Of a stretch of DNA of 64,000 nucleotides, positions 48,468 through 59,700 are shown in pieces. Both the position numbers and the translations under genes were made by a program. Each line of letters opens with the position of its first letter. Position 1 is the first letter of the stretch. The notes below the pieces were generated by a model. That model was not told the DNA's origin. It saw only the letters and a program-made list of their open reading frames with translations, and ran no database searches. Source of the DNA: Liquidambar formosana (Eukaryota; Streptophyta; Magnoliopsida; Saxifragales; Altingiaceae). The stretch is from the NCBI GenBank assembly GCA_039720395.1, contig CM077829.1:23639955-23703954 (forward strand). The letters run 5' to 3'.

Positions 48468-48856
48468 TTCTCGCTCGAAAAAAATTTCCCTCCCAAAATT
48501 TTTACCAACAAGTACAAATTAAACAAACCCAATTACCAAGAGAAGAAGAAATACAGCAAACTTGATCTCCACTATCCAATACCCAGAACCTCTATATATT
48601 GCAAAACCTTACAATTCCTTGAACTCTAAACAAGAACCCATCATTTTAAGCTCAGAGGATCTTCCTTTTCTAACAGTTTTCACTCAAATTACATGATCTA
48701 ACTTATCTTCATTTACACTTGCAGAGAAAATAAGCAGAGTTTCTGGATCCTCTGAAATTGGAAGAAGCTATAATCCTGCCAGGTGAAAATTCAAGCCCCT
48801 GAAGAAAGAAAGGTTGTGGGTATATCATAAAGAAATCAAAAGCACTACAGTAACAA

Positions 48857-48898
<42 letters not shown>

Positions 48899-50137
48899 GA
48901 GAGGGATACCAGTGTTCATCAATGAGTGAACCTTTAGCTCTGACACGGAATTTCCAATGGGTAAATGGGGGTATCCAATATCTCATTCACGGACTCGGGT
49001 TGATGACAATAAATGTAATTTTCACTGTTTGGCTTCAGATCAACAGGATGCTCATCGTTATAACTCTTCTTGAAGTCATTGTGACATCATCCTAGACCTG
49101 GAAAAAATACAAAGAAACCTGAAATCAAGATCTTCAAAAAGCTCTCCCTGCAATCAAACCCACACTCCCATGCCTGATCTAAATTTTCCTTCCCCCCCAA
49201 GTGAGTCTTTCCCTGAATTTAAACTTATGTGTTTGGTTGATGAGAAAGTGGAGGAATATAAGAGAAGAGGGAAATTCAAACCTCATACAGTTGAAATTTA
49301 TATCATAAAATATAAGCGAATAACCCACTAATTCTTGTACTGGTGGCTGAGCTAAGATTAAGTTTTGCTTCAAAATTTATTTTTGTTGTATTTTCCTCAA
49401 TTTTCTCGGCAACCAAACAGAGACAGAACGAGAAAAAGAAAATCGAATCTACTGTAATTTCAACTCTCAAGGCCCGTTGGTTAAATTTTACTTAGGTACT
49501 CCTATTGCTTTTGAAAACAAAAATTTCGACAGTTTTGCTCTTAAAAAAAAAATCAAAAAAAAAATGAAAGAACTTTAAAAATGCTAACCAAACAGTAGCA
49601 AAATTTGTTCCAAATTCACAAATTACTCTCAATGCAAATCCCACAACAATGAGATTATAGAACCTAAGCTCCAAACAGATAATCCCAACCCAAACTTCAC
49701 CTTAAAGAAAAAAAACTACGAATAAAAATCTCAACACAAAACAAGTACAGTACTCAAAAACAACAAAAACAAAAACAAACCCATTGAATTTCGATATAGA
49801 AAGCTGTTAAACCAAATGCGTCAGAAAAAAGCAATCACACAAACGAATACCTCTGGGAATCAGCAGAGAAACACGAAATGCAAGCGACTTAGAGTGCAAA
49901 AACCACGAAACCGGGGGTTTTCGGGGGAGAGAAATCGGGTTTCGGGGTCAGATGTTTCGGATACGAAACGGATCTGGGAGATACCGGGGGTTTTGAATGG
50001 GGAAATGCAGTGGATTTTTGGGGGGGAGTGATGTGTGTATGAGAGAGAGAGAGATGGAGAGAGCAAAGCCAAGCAGGAGCACACTAAATGCTCACCAACT
50101 GCCATGGAAACGACCTGCCATCACCGTACGGTCATGC
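48468..50137 (-). promoter_or_regulatory. Spliced 5' leader of the AFR-like gene
   Basis: On the minus strand a GA/CT-rich, GC-richer segment (about 50107 to 49851) ends in a good donor, CCCAGAG|GTATTCG, and reads like a plant non-coding first exon. The leader intron would run to an acceptor upstream of the ATG at 48467, perhaps TTTCAG|AGGATCC near 48753. 48859-48895 is (TA)n(GA)n. 49470-49605 has imperfect inverse ends (ggcccgttggttaaatttta / aaaatgctaaccaaacagta) and may be a small MITE in this intron. Confidence 0.5.
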
Positions 50138-50145
50138 CTTTATAA
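50138..50145 (-). promoter_or_regulatory. Probable TATA box of the AFR-like gene
   Basis: The minus strand reads TTATAAAG, about 30 bases upstream of the start of the CT-rich leader exon near 50107. Position relative to the leader and donor supports the call; no transcript evidence is available. Confidence 0.5.
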
Positions 50146-50292
50146 CCGGCTTTAACCTGCTAACCGGATATAGCCTGTTTCACATGAGAGCGTTTCGGCT
50201 CGGCTAAAGCCTCAAGGAGCTGGGTTTTTTTCGGTTTGTCATTTTGTGAGGGGAAGCTCGCTTTTCTAGAAGTGCATTTCTCTCCAACGCTG

Positions 50293-50511
50293 TGGGAATT
50301 TGGATTTAGTGCAATTAGCTACTTTTACTGCATGATGCAGTGAATATAGGATAGATGACACGTAAACAAAGAGGAAAAATGAAATGCTGTTAGACATTAG
50401 GCATCAAGTGCATATCTCGAATTTTAGACTTTTATTTCTCTTTCTTTTTACCACGTGTCATCGATCCTACGTTTACTGCACCATACAATAATTGTACCAA
50501 ATCCAAATCCC
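50293..50511. mobile_element. MITE related to 3650-3903
   Basis: The left arm (aatttggatttagtgcaatt, then actgcatgatgcagt and gatgacacgt) is the inverse complement of the right arm (cacgtgtcatcgatcc, then tttactgcaccat and gtaccaaatccaaat). Layout and key words (gcagt/actgca) match the 3650-3903 element, so they look like one family. Confidence 0.6.
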
Positions 50512-50630
50512 CTCTGTGGGAGGGTTTGAAAGAGATCATGATTTCTTATCTCCTTTGCCCTATGTTTGGTGTAAGGGATTTGTGGGAAGATGGAAAAAGG
50601 AGAAAAGAAAAGTGGAAGGAAAGAGGTTAA

Positions 50631-51013
50631 GGGCTGTGTTTGGTAAGAGAAAAAGGGAAAAGGAAAGAAAGGGGAGGAGAGGGATAGAGAATCCTTTAAG
50701 TCAGTTTTTTCTCATCCTTCCAATTTTGACGGAAAGTTGGAGGGAAAGAATGGGTTGTTGTTAAAATGACCATATTACCCTCACTTTTTCACAACTTCTT
50801 TTACATATGATGGTAAAAAGGTAAAATCATACCTTTTAATATCCATCCATTCATCCTACCAAATACAAATAAATAAATAAAAAACTATAATTTCATTCAT
50901 CCTACCAAACACACAAGAAAAAAAATAGGATTTCCTTCTTAGGGGATGGAAAGTCTATCTTTCCTATATTTATTTTATTTTACTTTTCCGTCCTCCCTAC
51001 CAAACATAGCACG
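50631..51013. mobile_element. Tourist-like MITE with TGTTTGGTA ends
   Basis: The left end GGGCTGTGTTTGGTAAGAG and the right end CTACCAAACATAGCAC are imperfect inverse complements, with purine-rich left and pyrimidine-rich right arms (ggaaaagg / ccttttcc-like). A partial extra copy of the left end (gccctatgtttggtgtaagg) sits at 50557-50577. No clean target duplication was found. Confidence 0.5.
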
Positions 51014-51469
51014 GGATGCGGGGGAATGGTTATAAAAAGCGAAACAGACTAACTTATTGTGTAAAGGAATATATATATATATAGGATGATCGTATTGACA
51101 TAATAATGTCCCTCACAAAATAATGTGATAACATAAAAATCCATAAATTTGAATTTTGAAATTTTAAATTCAATAGACAAACATAAATATATATACTAAG
51201 ATAGCATCTTATTTGGGATGTTGAATTTCAAAAAAATGATTTGAGATAAATCTGACATAAGTTGCATTAACCCCCTAATACAATGGTTGATGTAGGGATG
51301 TAAAATTGGCTCATCAACCACCGCCCGATGTATCATCAATTCAAATTCGTCAATGATTGGCTCACTGCCAGATATGAATAGTAGTGGGATACTTGGATTA
51401 GTGTACGAGTTTTTTTTTTAAACGTGCAACCTCGCACCAACTAAGAAAGACATTAGATTACTAAGATAA
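51014..51469. other. Intergenic, nothing recognised
   Basis: 51069-51080 is a (TA)n tract followed by GGATGATC, the same opening as the Micron-like elements, but homology does not continue beyond it. The 5-bp Copia target copy GATAA is at 51465-51469. Confidence 0.4.
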
Positions 51470-51841
51470 TGTTGTAAAACCAAGAAATTAGAACAAGTTG
51501 TAAGGAGAATAAATTTCTCATTCATCTTCTTTGATTTCCATCTGAATGTATAAACATTATACAAGGATCAGCAAAACTCTTTGAGACACACTGTCTCAAT
51601 CTCCTCACTTCATTCTCTCCGAATACCTCTCTTCTTTCTCTCCGAATACACATCTTCTTTCTCTCCTAATACTTCTGAATACATCTTCTCTTCTTTTTCC
51701 CCTTCCCCTTTTGTCTTTGTTTGAATTTGGTCCTCATGATGGGATTACCTAACCCACTTATGAAGTGGTGTTCCTATTATCAAAAGTGGAGGGGGTGTGG
51801 ACATCCACTCAATGTCCACTCAAGGTTTAATATTTATAACA
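51470..51841 (-). repeat. Copia 3' LTR (372 bp)
   Basis: Direct copy of 58175-58547. By eye about eight substitutions and one single-base indel separate the two, about 2%. It contains the tandem-like ctctccgaataca/ctctcctaatact phrases in its C/T-rich part. Confidence 0.92.
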
Positions 51842-52115
51842 CTCCCCCTTGGATGTCCACCACAATAAGATAATGTGCCTCGTTAAAAACCTTACTAGAA
51901 AAACCCAGTGGTAAAAAACTAGTGAAGGAAAAAGAGTACAACATTTTTGTAAATCTTAGAGTGGTGTTGGACGCACTAAAGAAACTGCCTCATTAAAACC
52001 TTGCCAGGAAAACCCAATGGGACAAAACCTAGGCGAAGGAAAAAGAGTATAGCGTGCATATGTCCAAAAATGAATACTCCCCCTGATAAGAAGATAAGTA
52101 TCAACTTAACTGATC

Positions 52116-54762
52116 TCAAACCCGACGCATTCCAATGCCATATACCAATTTCTTGAATGTTGACGATGGTAAGGCCTTGGTGAATAAATCCGCAAGATTA
52201 TCAGTGGAACGTATTTGCTTCACATCAATTTCATGCCTCTACTGGAGTTCATGAGTGTAGAAGAACTTTGGTGAAATGTGTTTGGTTCTATCACCTTTGA
52301 TGTACCCTCCTTAAATTTGTGCAATACATACAGCATTATTTTCATAAATTGTTGTTGGCATACTTTTAATCAGAGGTAACCCACATGTGTCTCGAATGTG
52401 ATGGACTACAGATCTTAACCATACACATTCACGACTTGCTTCATGGAGTGCAAGTATCTCAGAGTGATTAGAAGATGTAGCAATTAAAGTCTGCTTTGTA
52501 GATCGCTGTATTGCCACATGTAAATACATACCCTGTTTGTGAGCGAGCTTTGTGAGGATCAGAAAGGTATCCAGAATCTGCATATCCTTCTAAACAAGGA
52601 CCATGGGCTAATTCCTTTGAGTAAAACAAACCCATATCTGTAGTTCCACGAAGGTAGCGTAAAATATGTTTAATACCATTCCAGTGTCGTCGAGTTGGAG
52701 CATAACTGAATCTTGCTAATAAGTTCACTGAAAATGCTATATCAGGCCTAGTGCATTGTGCTAAATATAACAAAGCACCTATTGCACTAAGATATGGTAC
52801 TTCAGGACCAAGTAGCATTTCATTATCTTCTTTGGGGCGAAATGGATCTTTCTTAATATCAAGAGATCGAACCACCATGGGAGAACTTAGTGGATGCGCT
52901 TTATCCATATTAAAGCGTTTCAATACCTTTTCGGTATAAGCTAATTGATGGATAAGAATTCCATTTGATTTATGCTCGATCTGCAGGCCGAGACAATATT
53001 TTGTTCTCCCTAAATCTTTCATCTCAAATTCTTTTTTCAAATATTCAGTAGCTTTCATGAGCTCTTCAGGAGTTCCAATTAAATTTATATCATCAACATA
53101 GACTGCAATGATTGCGAATCCAGATTCTGATTTCTTTATAAATACATAAGGGCATATAGGATTATTAATATATCCTTCTTTAACTAAGTACTCGCTGAGA
53201 CGATTATACCACATTCTTCCAGATTGTTTTAATCCATACAAGGATCGTCTCAGTTTAATTGAGTATATATTTCGTGGTTGTGATGTATTTGCTTCAGGCA
53301 ATTTGAATCCTTCAGGGATCTTCATATATATATCTGCATCTAACTTTCCATATAAATATGCAGTAACTACGTCCATAAGACGCATGTCAAGTCCTTCTGA
53401 GACTGACAGACTAATTAAATATCGAAATGTAATGGCATCCATTACAGGTGAATATGTTTCTTCATAATCAATCCCAGGTCTCTGCAGGAAACCTTGTGCT
53501 ACTAAACGAGCTTTATATCTGACGATCTCATTTTTATCATTACGCTTTCTTACAAACACCCATTTGTAACCCACGGGTTTCACATCATTGGGTGTTAGGA
53601 CTACAGGTCCAAATATTTTACGTTTTTCTAGCGAATCCAATTCTGCTTGGATTGCTTCTTTCCACTTTAACCAATCAGGTCTACTGTGACATTCGTCTAC
53701 AGTGCGTGGTTCGAGATCATCATCATCTTTCGAAATTTCAGTAGCTACTGCGAAAGAAAATACATAACCACTTCTGAGCGATCCCACAATTCTTTTGTAC
53801 ATGTATAGTTTATGGAAATTTCTTCATTTCCATGTACATGTACATATGCATCTTTATTGTTTTCTGTCTCTTTAGGGACATTTTCCTCTTCAGGAGTTAT
53901 TAAATCAGAATTTGTGGGAATATTTATTTCTTGTTCAATAGCCACTTCCGGAGTACTATTTTCTATATTTTGTTGCCCTTTTATTTTCCTCTTCCGGGGA
54001 ACTAAATCTTTTGAACCCAAGGGTCTACCACGCTTCAGGCGTATAGTAGATGATTCATTTGCTGCAATAATAGTAGACTTACCAATTGGTACATTGATCT
54101 TTGCCGGTGTATCAATAGATGATTCATTAATAACCACTTCTGAGCGATCCCACAATTCTTTTGTACATGTATAGTTTATGGAAATTTCTTCATTTCCATG
54201 TACATATGCCTCTTTATTGTTTTCTGTCTCTTCAGGGACATTTTCCTCTTCAGGAGTTATTAAATCAGAATTTGTGGGAATATTTATTTCTTGTTCAATA
54301 GCCTCTTCCGGAGTACTATTTTCTATATTTTGTTGCCCTTTTATTTTCCTCTTCCGGGGAACTAAATCTTTTGACCCCAAGGGTCTACCACGCTTCAGGC
54401 GTGTAGTAGATGATTCATTTGCTGGAATAATAGTAGACTTACCAATTGGTACATTGATCTTTGCTGGTGTGTTTGCAGCCGGTATATAAGACTTAGTTAT
54501 TTTTGCTGCGTCTGTAAATGCATCTGGCATTTGATTAGCAATCTTCTGAAGATGAGTGATCCTCTGTACTTCAGTTTCACATTGAGCAGTACGTGGATCA
54601 AGATGGGACAAAGATGGTACATTCCAAGAGAGTTCACGTCGTTCTTCTATCAGTGGATTTCCTCCTCCTAACGACGGGACCTGTGTTTCATCAAAATGAC
54701 AATTTGCAAATCTTGCTGTAAAAACATCACTTTGTGAGTTTGGGTGTGTGAATTCTTACCAT
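52116..54762 (-). pseudogene. Copia pol remnant: integrase C-terminus, reverse transcriptase, RNase H
   Basis: Reading on the minus strand: a late-integrase segment (FTARFANCHFDET, then RITHLQKIANQMPDAF and RLKRGRPLGSKDLVPRKRK), the reverse transcriptase (KARLVAQGFLQRPGIDYEET, LMDVVTAYLYG, active-site YVDD in AVYVDDINLIG) and the RNase H (GYADSGYLSD, SSNHSEILALHEA). The wording fits the Ale/Retrofit side of Copia. Lesions: an internal 366-bp duplication, a frame change near 53760, a small deletion with frameshift near 52500, and two in-frame stops near 52312 and 52250. The terminal TGA is at 52116-52118. No complete polyprotein is possible. Confidence 0.88.
53812..54490. repeat. 366-bp tandem duplication in the Copia pol linker
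   Basis: The segment between the integrase tail and the reverse transcriptase is present twice, period 366 bp (copies starting 53812 and 54178, with a few substitutions and a 6-bp length change). 366 is a multiple of three, so the frame survives through both copies. Confidence 0.85.
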
Positions 54763-56494
54763 ACTGTGATTACCATCCCTTACCATCATTGTGATTATGT
54801 TAAAGTATAAAGATCTTTATGTTAGAGCACTTCTGGTGCGCTACCACACGTGTTTCAATTGTGCTTATAATCGTATAGAAGAGAAAATATTTAATATGAG
54901 CTTCTACCCCAAAATCATAGAGGTAATATAAAGATATTCCTCATTTCCATTGTTAATGGTTTCAATATGATAACTATTTACGATGTAAATTTTAAAAAAC
55001 TCAATAAATTTCTTCTACTTCTGGTAGAATATAAAGAATTGTCAACATAAATTTTTGTTCTTTTTGGCAATATTATATTTGCTCTTCTGGAACCTTCAAT
55101 TAGGTTAGATGAACCTCATATGGTATTGACAATAGTTTTGAATAATGATAAATATTGGAAATTTAATGATTGTGTGAGTTATAGCACTGTCTTCCAGACA
55201 TATATTTTTAACAATCATCTTGAAATTAGATCTGCAATATCATATTGCAATTCATATTTGATTTCCCGTATACTAGTTTATAAATTATGCTTGTTTTCAG
55301 GTGAGTATATAGGGGAACATATATTCACTAGATATAGATGTGAAGTAATTAGTACACCTACAATAGTACTTACAAGGCAATAAATATTAAAATATTTTCA
55401 CAATCTTTCCACTCTGTTCAGTGTATTGTCACATTTTGGTATCTTGAAAATATTTATCTATATAAGATTTTGCAATAAATCGATCATTTTCAAAAGAATC
55501 AAATATCAAAAGAATTATAGTCACAAATATTTAATTTCAATGGTCATCAAATTTAATGATGAAATGGTTTTGATAATAATCAAAAAATTGGCCAACAAAT
55601 AATTTCAAACTCATAAATCAAAATTGATTGTTATCACGTAGTAAGTAAAACCAATTTACTTGTTTTATAAAGCTTTATGACCTTTTTTTTTTTTTAATAT
55701 GATAGAGAAAATAATTCCATATTGATACATATGCCAAGGTATCTTTACCACGGTTAGAGTAACTTACCCAAAGCACTAGTACTTCTCCAATGGCAGAATA
55801 GAATTAATAGATAGCCTTTCATCAATTCTTCAAGGTTTGCTTAGGCAATTGGCACTATTGGGAGTGCCTTTAATTAAACTAACGCATGCCAAAATGGGGC
55901 TAGGATTCTTAATGGGCTGCAGAGACAATCTCCAGTTGGTCTCTCTAGTTCTCAAAATGCTACTAATAAGTAACAAAAAATATGTAATCTGCTCCAAGTA
56001 CAATGACCAAATCTGAAATTTTAGTGAAAACAATTTGTGATGCGTATAAATGAATTTTTATATGTTCAATCCAAAAAGAAATGGGCTTTGGAGTTTATAT
56101 CACTTAAAAGTATATCAAATGTACTTTGTAACCTCAAAATTTGGTAGAGAAATACCTAGCAAAACCCATTAAAAAATATTTTTCAATATTGAGTTAGTGC
56201 TGTCTAGCAGAAATCCCAGATTCAGGTGTACCACGAAATAATTACGCAAAAAAATATCAAATGGTCACCCAATGACACGAAAATTGGTAGGATGTTAGCC
56301 TAACAAGTCAGTGACAAAATCCAATTCGTTTCATCTCAAAATCATAATTAGAACTAAAGTTATGAATTAAATGGTAAAATGGGTTCGTGCTGTCAACACA
56401 GTATAACACACAAAACCTCAACCAAGTATTTACTTAAAACACTTATCTCGTAGGTTTATTCTATAAACCGATGCTTATTTCTTCAATGTCATTC
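54763..56494. other. Non-coding interior of the Copia element
   Basis: The DNA is AT-rich with no gag, protease or integrase-core frame on either strand. Scattered short hairpins around CTTCT occur here as well (cacttctggtg at 54827, ctacttctggtag at 55016). The plus-strand frame at 55120-55383 is not recognisable. Confidence 0.5.
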
Positions 56495-56762
56495 CACTTC
56501 TAGTGGTTTGGTATTTTATTTTTCCACACCAAATATATTCATTCCACTTCTGGTGGTTTGATATTTCATTGCTCCACTTCTAGTGGTTTGGTATTTCATT
56601 AATCCACTTCTAGTGGTTTGGTATTTTATTACTCCACTTCTAGTGGTTTAGTATTCCACTTCTAGTGGTTTAGTATTTCATTGCTCCACTTCTAATGGTT
56701 TGATATGTCATTAATCCACTTCTGGTGGTTTGGTATTCCATTATTCCACTTCTGGTGATTTT
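56495..56762. repeat. Array of about nine 30-bp units with CCACTTCTAGTGG hairpin
   Basis: Units read ccacttctRgtggtttggtatttcatt with small changes, spaced about 23-30 bp. Each begins with a five-base inverted repeat CCACT/AGTGG around TCT. The first two units are separated by a degenerate one (tttccacaccaaatat). It lies inside the Copia element. Confidence 0.8.
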
Positions 56763-56770
56763 TATCATAA

Positions 56771-57949
56771 AATGACATACTTTAAGCTGACACAGTGAAG
56801 TTACCAGTAAATCTGAGAGAAGTTGACTGACAACAGAGGTGACGTTGACAGTCAATTCGTAGTAAAACAAGAGCAGATTTTTGTGTGTTCTTCTATGCTA
56901 ACTAAAGCAAAAGTTAAGACGCACCCACGAATTTTCACCAAAATTTTACAAGCATCTAAAGAAGTTGCATAACACAGAATAGAGAAATATATTACTCAAT
57001 TTAATTTGGTCATCATTGACCATCACTTTATTCAATTAAATTGAGACTTTATTCATTATTTCTAAAACTTTAGGTTTTGAAATTTGTCTCTTACTTCAAG
57101 AAGAGAAATATGAATAATAACCCCTTTCTTATAATAGAAAACTTTAGGTTTTTATATTTACCTAATGACATATTTTAAGTAGACACAGTGAAGTTACCAG
57201 TCAATCTGAGAGAAGTTGACTGACAACATAGGTGACGTTGACAGTCAATTTGTAGTAAAACAAGAGCAGATTTTTGTGTGTTCTTCTATGCTAACTAAAG
57301 CAAAAAATAAGACGCACCCACGAATTTTCACCAAAATTTTACAAGCATCTAAAGAAGTTGCATAACACATAATAGAGAAATATATTATTCAATTTAATTT
57401 GGTCATCATTGACCATCACTTTATTCAACTAAATTGAGACTTTATTCATTATTTCTAAAACTTCAGGTTTTGAAATTCGTCTCTTATTTCAAGAAGAGAA
57501 ATATGAATAATAACCCCTTTCTTATAATAGAAAACTTCAGGTTTTTATATTTACCTAATGACATATTTTAAGCAGACACAGTGAAGTTACCTGTCAATCT
57601 GAGAGAAGTTGACTGACAACATAGGTGACGTTGACAGTCAATTTGTAGTAAAACAAGAGCAGATTTTTGTGTGTTCTTCTATGCTAACTAAAGCAAAAGT
57701 TAAGGTGCACCCACGAATTTTCACCAAAATTTTACAAGCATCTAAAGAAGTTGCATAACACATAATAGAGAAATATATTACTCAATTTAATTTGGTCATC
57801 ATTGACCATCACTTTATTCAATTAAATTGAGACTTTATTCATTATTTCTAATACTTCAGGTTTTGAAATTTGTCTCTTACTTCAAGAAGAGAAAATGAAT
57901 CATCACTCCTTTTATTTATTTATAAAACTTCAAGTTTTATTTTTAAATC
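56771..57949. repeat. Three 393-bp tandem repeats inside the Copia element
   Basis: Copies start at 56771, 57164 and 57557 with aatgacata-tttaagc and each runs through gttgacagtcaatt, acgcacccacgaattttcac and cttcaagaagagaaatatga. The period is exactly 393 bp at both steps; the copies differ by a few substitutions, and the third decays after about 57890. They lie near the 5' LTR, where the gag leader would be. Confidence 0.9.
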
Positions 57950-58174
57950 TTCTCTTGCTTCAGGAAGAGAAGATGGATTCATCCATTCAAGTATATAATT
58001 TAGAGTAAAAACCAATCCACAACCAAATTGGTTAAGAGCATACCAACTTACCACAATCAAATTGGTTTAGAACGTACCAACTTACCAACTTACCACAACC
58101 AAATTGGTTAAGAAAGAAGATGGTGGTAGTATGATATTACTCACAAATTCCTTAAGCAATTCGTGCTGATAACG

Positions 58175-58547
58175 TGTTGTAAAACCAAGAAATTAGAACA
58201 AGTTGTGAGGAGAATAAATTTCTCATTCATCTTCTTTGATTTCCATCTGAATGTATAAACATTATACAAGGATCAGCAAAACTCTTTGAGACACACTGTC
58301 TCAATCTCCTCCCTTCATTCTCTCCGAATACCTCTCTTCTTTCTCTCCGAATACATATCTTCTTTTTTCTCCTAATACTTCTGAATACATCTTCTCTTCT
58401 TTCTCCCCTTCCCCTTTTATCTTTGTTTGAATTTGGTCCTCATGATGGGATTACCTAACCCACTTATGAAGTGGTGTTCCCATTATCAAAAGTGGAGGAG
58501 GTGTGGACATCCACTCAATGTCCACTCAAGGTTTAATATTTATAACA
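58175..58547 (-). repeat. Copia 5' LTR (373 bp)
   Basis: On the minus strand it starts TGTTATAAATATTAAACC and ends GGTTTTACAACA, followed by the likely primer-binding region. It is the partner of 51470-51841. Confidence 0.92.
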
Positions 58548-58782
58548 GATAACCTTTTAACATGAATTTTTCATGACTTTGTATAATACAAAAAGTTAAT
58601 TATTAAGGAAATCATGATAAGTCTTGAGCTTATTTTATTATCTAGTCTTTTATTAAGTCAAGTAGCTTAGTTAACTAAAACATATCAAGCTGAATGGCTT
58701 TGCCCCCATTTAACCAAAAAAATAAAACATATCAAGCTGAATAATAGTTTGATTCAATAAGCTAACAAACTTAATTATATAC

Positions 58783-59249
58783 TCCCTTAGTTTTTAATTG
58801 ACTATCTCCTTTGAAAAACAAACCTTATTAAATGCTTTCACATTAATATATATGTTTTGACATTCCAATTTTACTCTCAAGTGTACAAAACATTGGAAAA
58901 AGATATATTACCTTTTTGAGGGTATTTTAGGAAATGAAATACTCCTTCTTCCGTTCCTAAATTATTGACCTCCTTTTTTTTTTGGGATGTTTCAAAATTA
59001 TTGTCACATTTCAAAAGTCAATGATTTTTTTTTACTACACTTCCTAAAATACCCTTAAAAATGTATTCTCATTTTTCCAAAGTTTTGTACGCTTAAAGGC
59101 AAAATTAGAACATCAAAACATATTTATTGATGTGAAAGCATTCAAAAAGATATTTTAAAAAAGTGTTCAAAGGAGACCGTTAATTAAGTACGGATAAAGT
59201 AAAAATAAATCATGGACTTTTGGAGTAGAACAATAATTTGGAAATATCC

Positions 59250-59287
<38 letters not shown>

Positions 59288-59318
59288 AGGCCAATAATTT
59301 AGAGACAGAAGAAGTATA
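58783..59318. mobile_element. Stowaway-like MITEs with interlocked inverted repeats
   Basis: Two pairs of inverted arms overlap. Pair A: ctcccttagtttttaattga (58783) with tcaaaggagaccgttaatta...cgga (59165-59195). Pair B: ctccttcttccgttcctaaa (58941) with tttagagacagaagaagta (59299-59318). CTCC-TTCCGTTCC is typical of Stowaway/Mariner MITEs, and TA flanks pair B on both sides. A poly-A run fills 59251-59284. The order A-B-A'-B' is not simple nesting. Confidence 0.55.
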
Positions 59319-59360
59319 TACTCTGTAATTAATATTGCTATATATCTAAGAATTGAAGCC

Positions 59361-59600
59361 ATGAATTGTCCCACTGATCCCAGAAGGTCTGCTTCCAACA
59401 ACGTGAGAAACTGCAGACAAGTGACCGCGAGTAAAAGAAGAAAGGAAGCCCCTTCGTTCTCCGATTGTAGTCAGCTCTATGGTGGATTCCACCGCAGGGG
59501 CCAGGTGTATACGCCCATATCTCCGACAGCATCAAATGCGCGAGGGTGTTATCGGCATTCAACACTATTTAAGCAAGCCGAGCCGGTAACGAGGCAATAG
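59361..59600 (+). CDS. Possible small protein of unknown function (79 aa)
   Basis: The frame opens MNCPTDPRRSASNNVRNCRQ and ends ...EPVTRQ. It is GC-richer than the neighbouring DNA and basic in its first half (ASKRRKEA). No motif, signal peptide or membrane segment is visible and the family is not recognised. It follows the MITE pair directly and ends before the promoter-like sequence at 59643. It could be a first exon, a relic or chance. Confidence 0.25.
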   Translation: MNCPTDPRRSASNNVRNCRQVTASKRRKEAPSFSDCSQLYGGFHRRGQVYTPISPTASNARGCYRHSTLFKQAEPVTRQ

Positions 59601-59642
59601 CCGGTGAACAATGAAAGGGGGAAAAGGAGGACAAATGACGTG

Positions 59643-59700
59643 CACGTGTCAGGGCACCAGCTGTCGGATCTTATCCTGGCAAAGATTGTACCCTATAAAG
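59643..59700 (+). promoter_or_regulatory. Promoter-like cluster: G-box, I-box, TATA
   Basis: In order on the plus strand: CACGTG (59643-59648, G-box), CTTATCC (59670-59676, inverse I-box GGATAAG) and TATAAAG (59694-59700). Such a set is common in light-regulated plant promoters. A start site near 59725-59735 would be predicted. The first downstream ATG frame (59769-59987, 72 codons, MELPQKDCLNKLTTDF) is unrecognised. Confidence 0.35.

Larger units (their letters stand above)
51470..58547 (-). mobile_element. Copia LTR retrotransposon, non-autonomous, 7,078 bp
   Basis: Two LTRs of 372 and 373 bp (TGTTGTAAAACC...ATTTATAACA on the plus strand) bound the element. A perfect 5-bp duplication GATAA (51465-51469 and 58548-58552) flanks it. 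Coding sense and the polypurine tract (minus AAGGGGGAG, next to the left LTR) show it lies on the minus strand, with the 5' LTR at 58175-58547. Next to that LTR the minus strand reads TTATCAGCACGA, where the primer site belongs. Only the distal integrase, reverse transcriptase and RNase H regions remain; gag, protease and the integrase core are absent, and about 3.4 kb of repeat-rich non-coding DNA occupies that place. Confidence 0.92.

Noticed and set aside
53812..54489. Plus-strand frames of 120 and 103 codons
   Set aside because: Antisense shadows of the duplicated Copia linker.
56495..56762. CRISPR-like regular array
   Set aside because: The units are contiguous 30-mers without unique spacers, in a plant retrotransposon.
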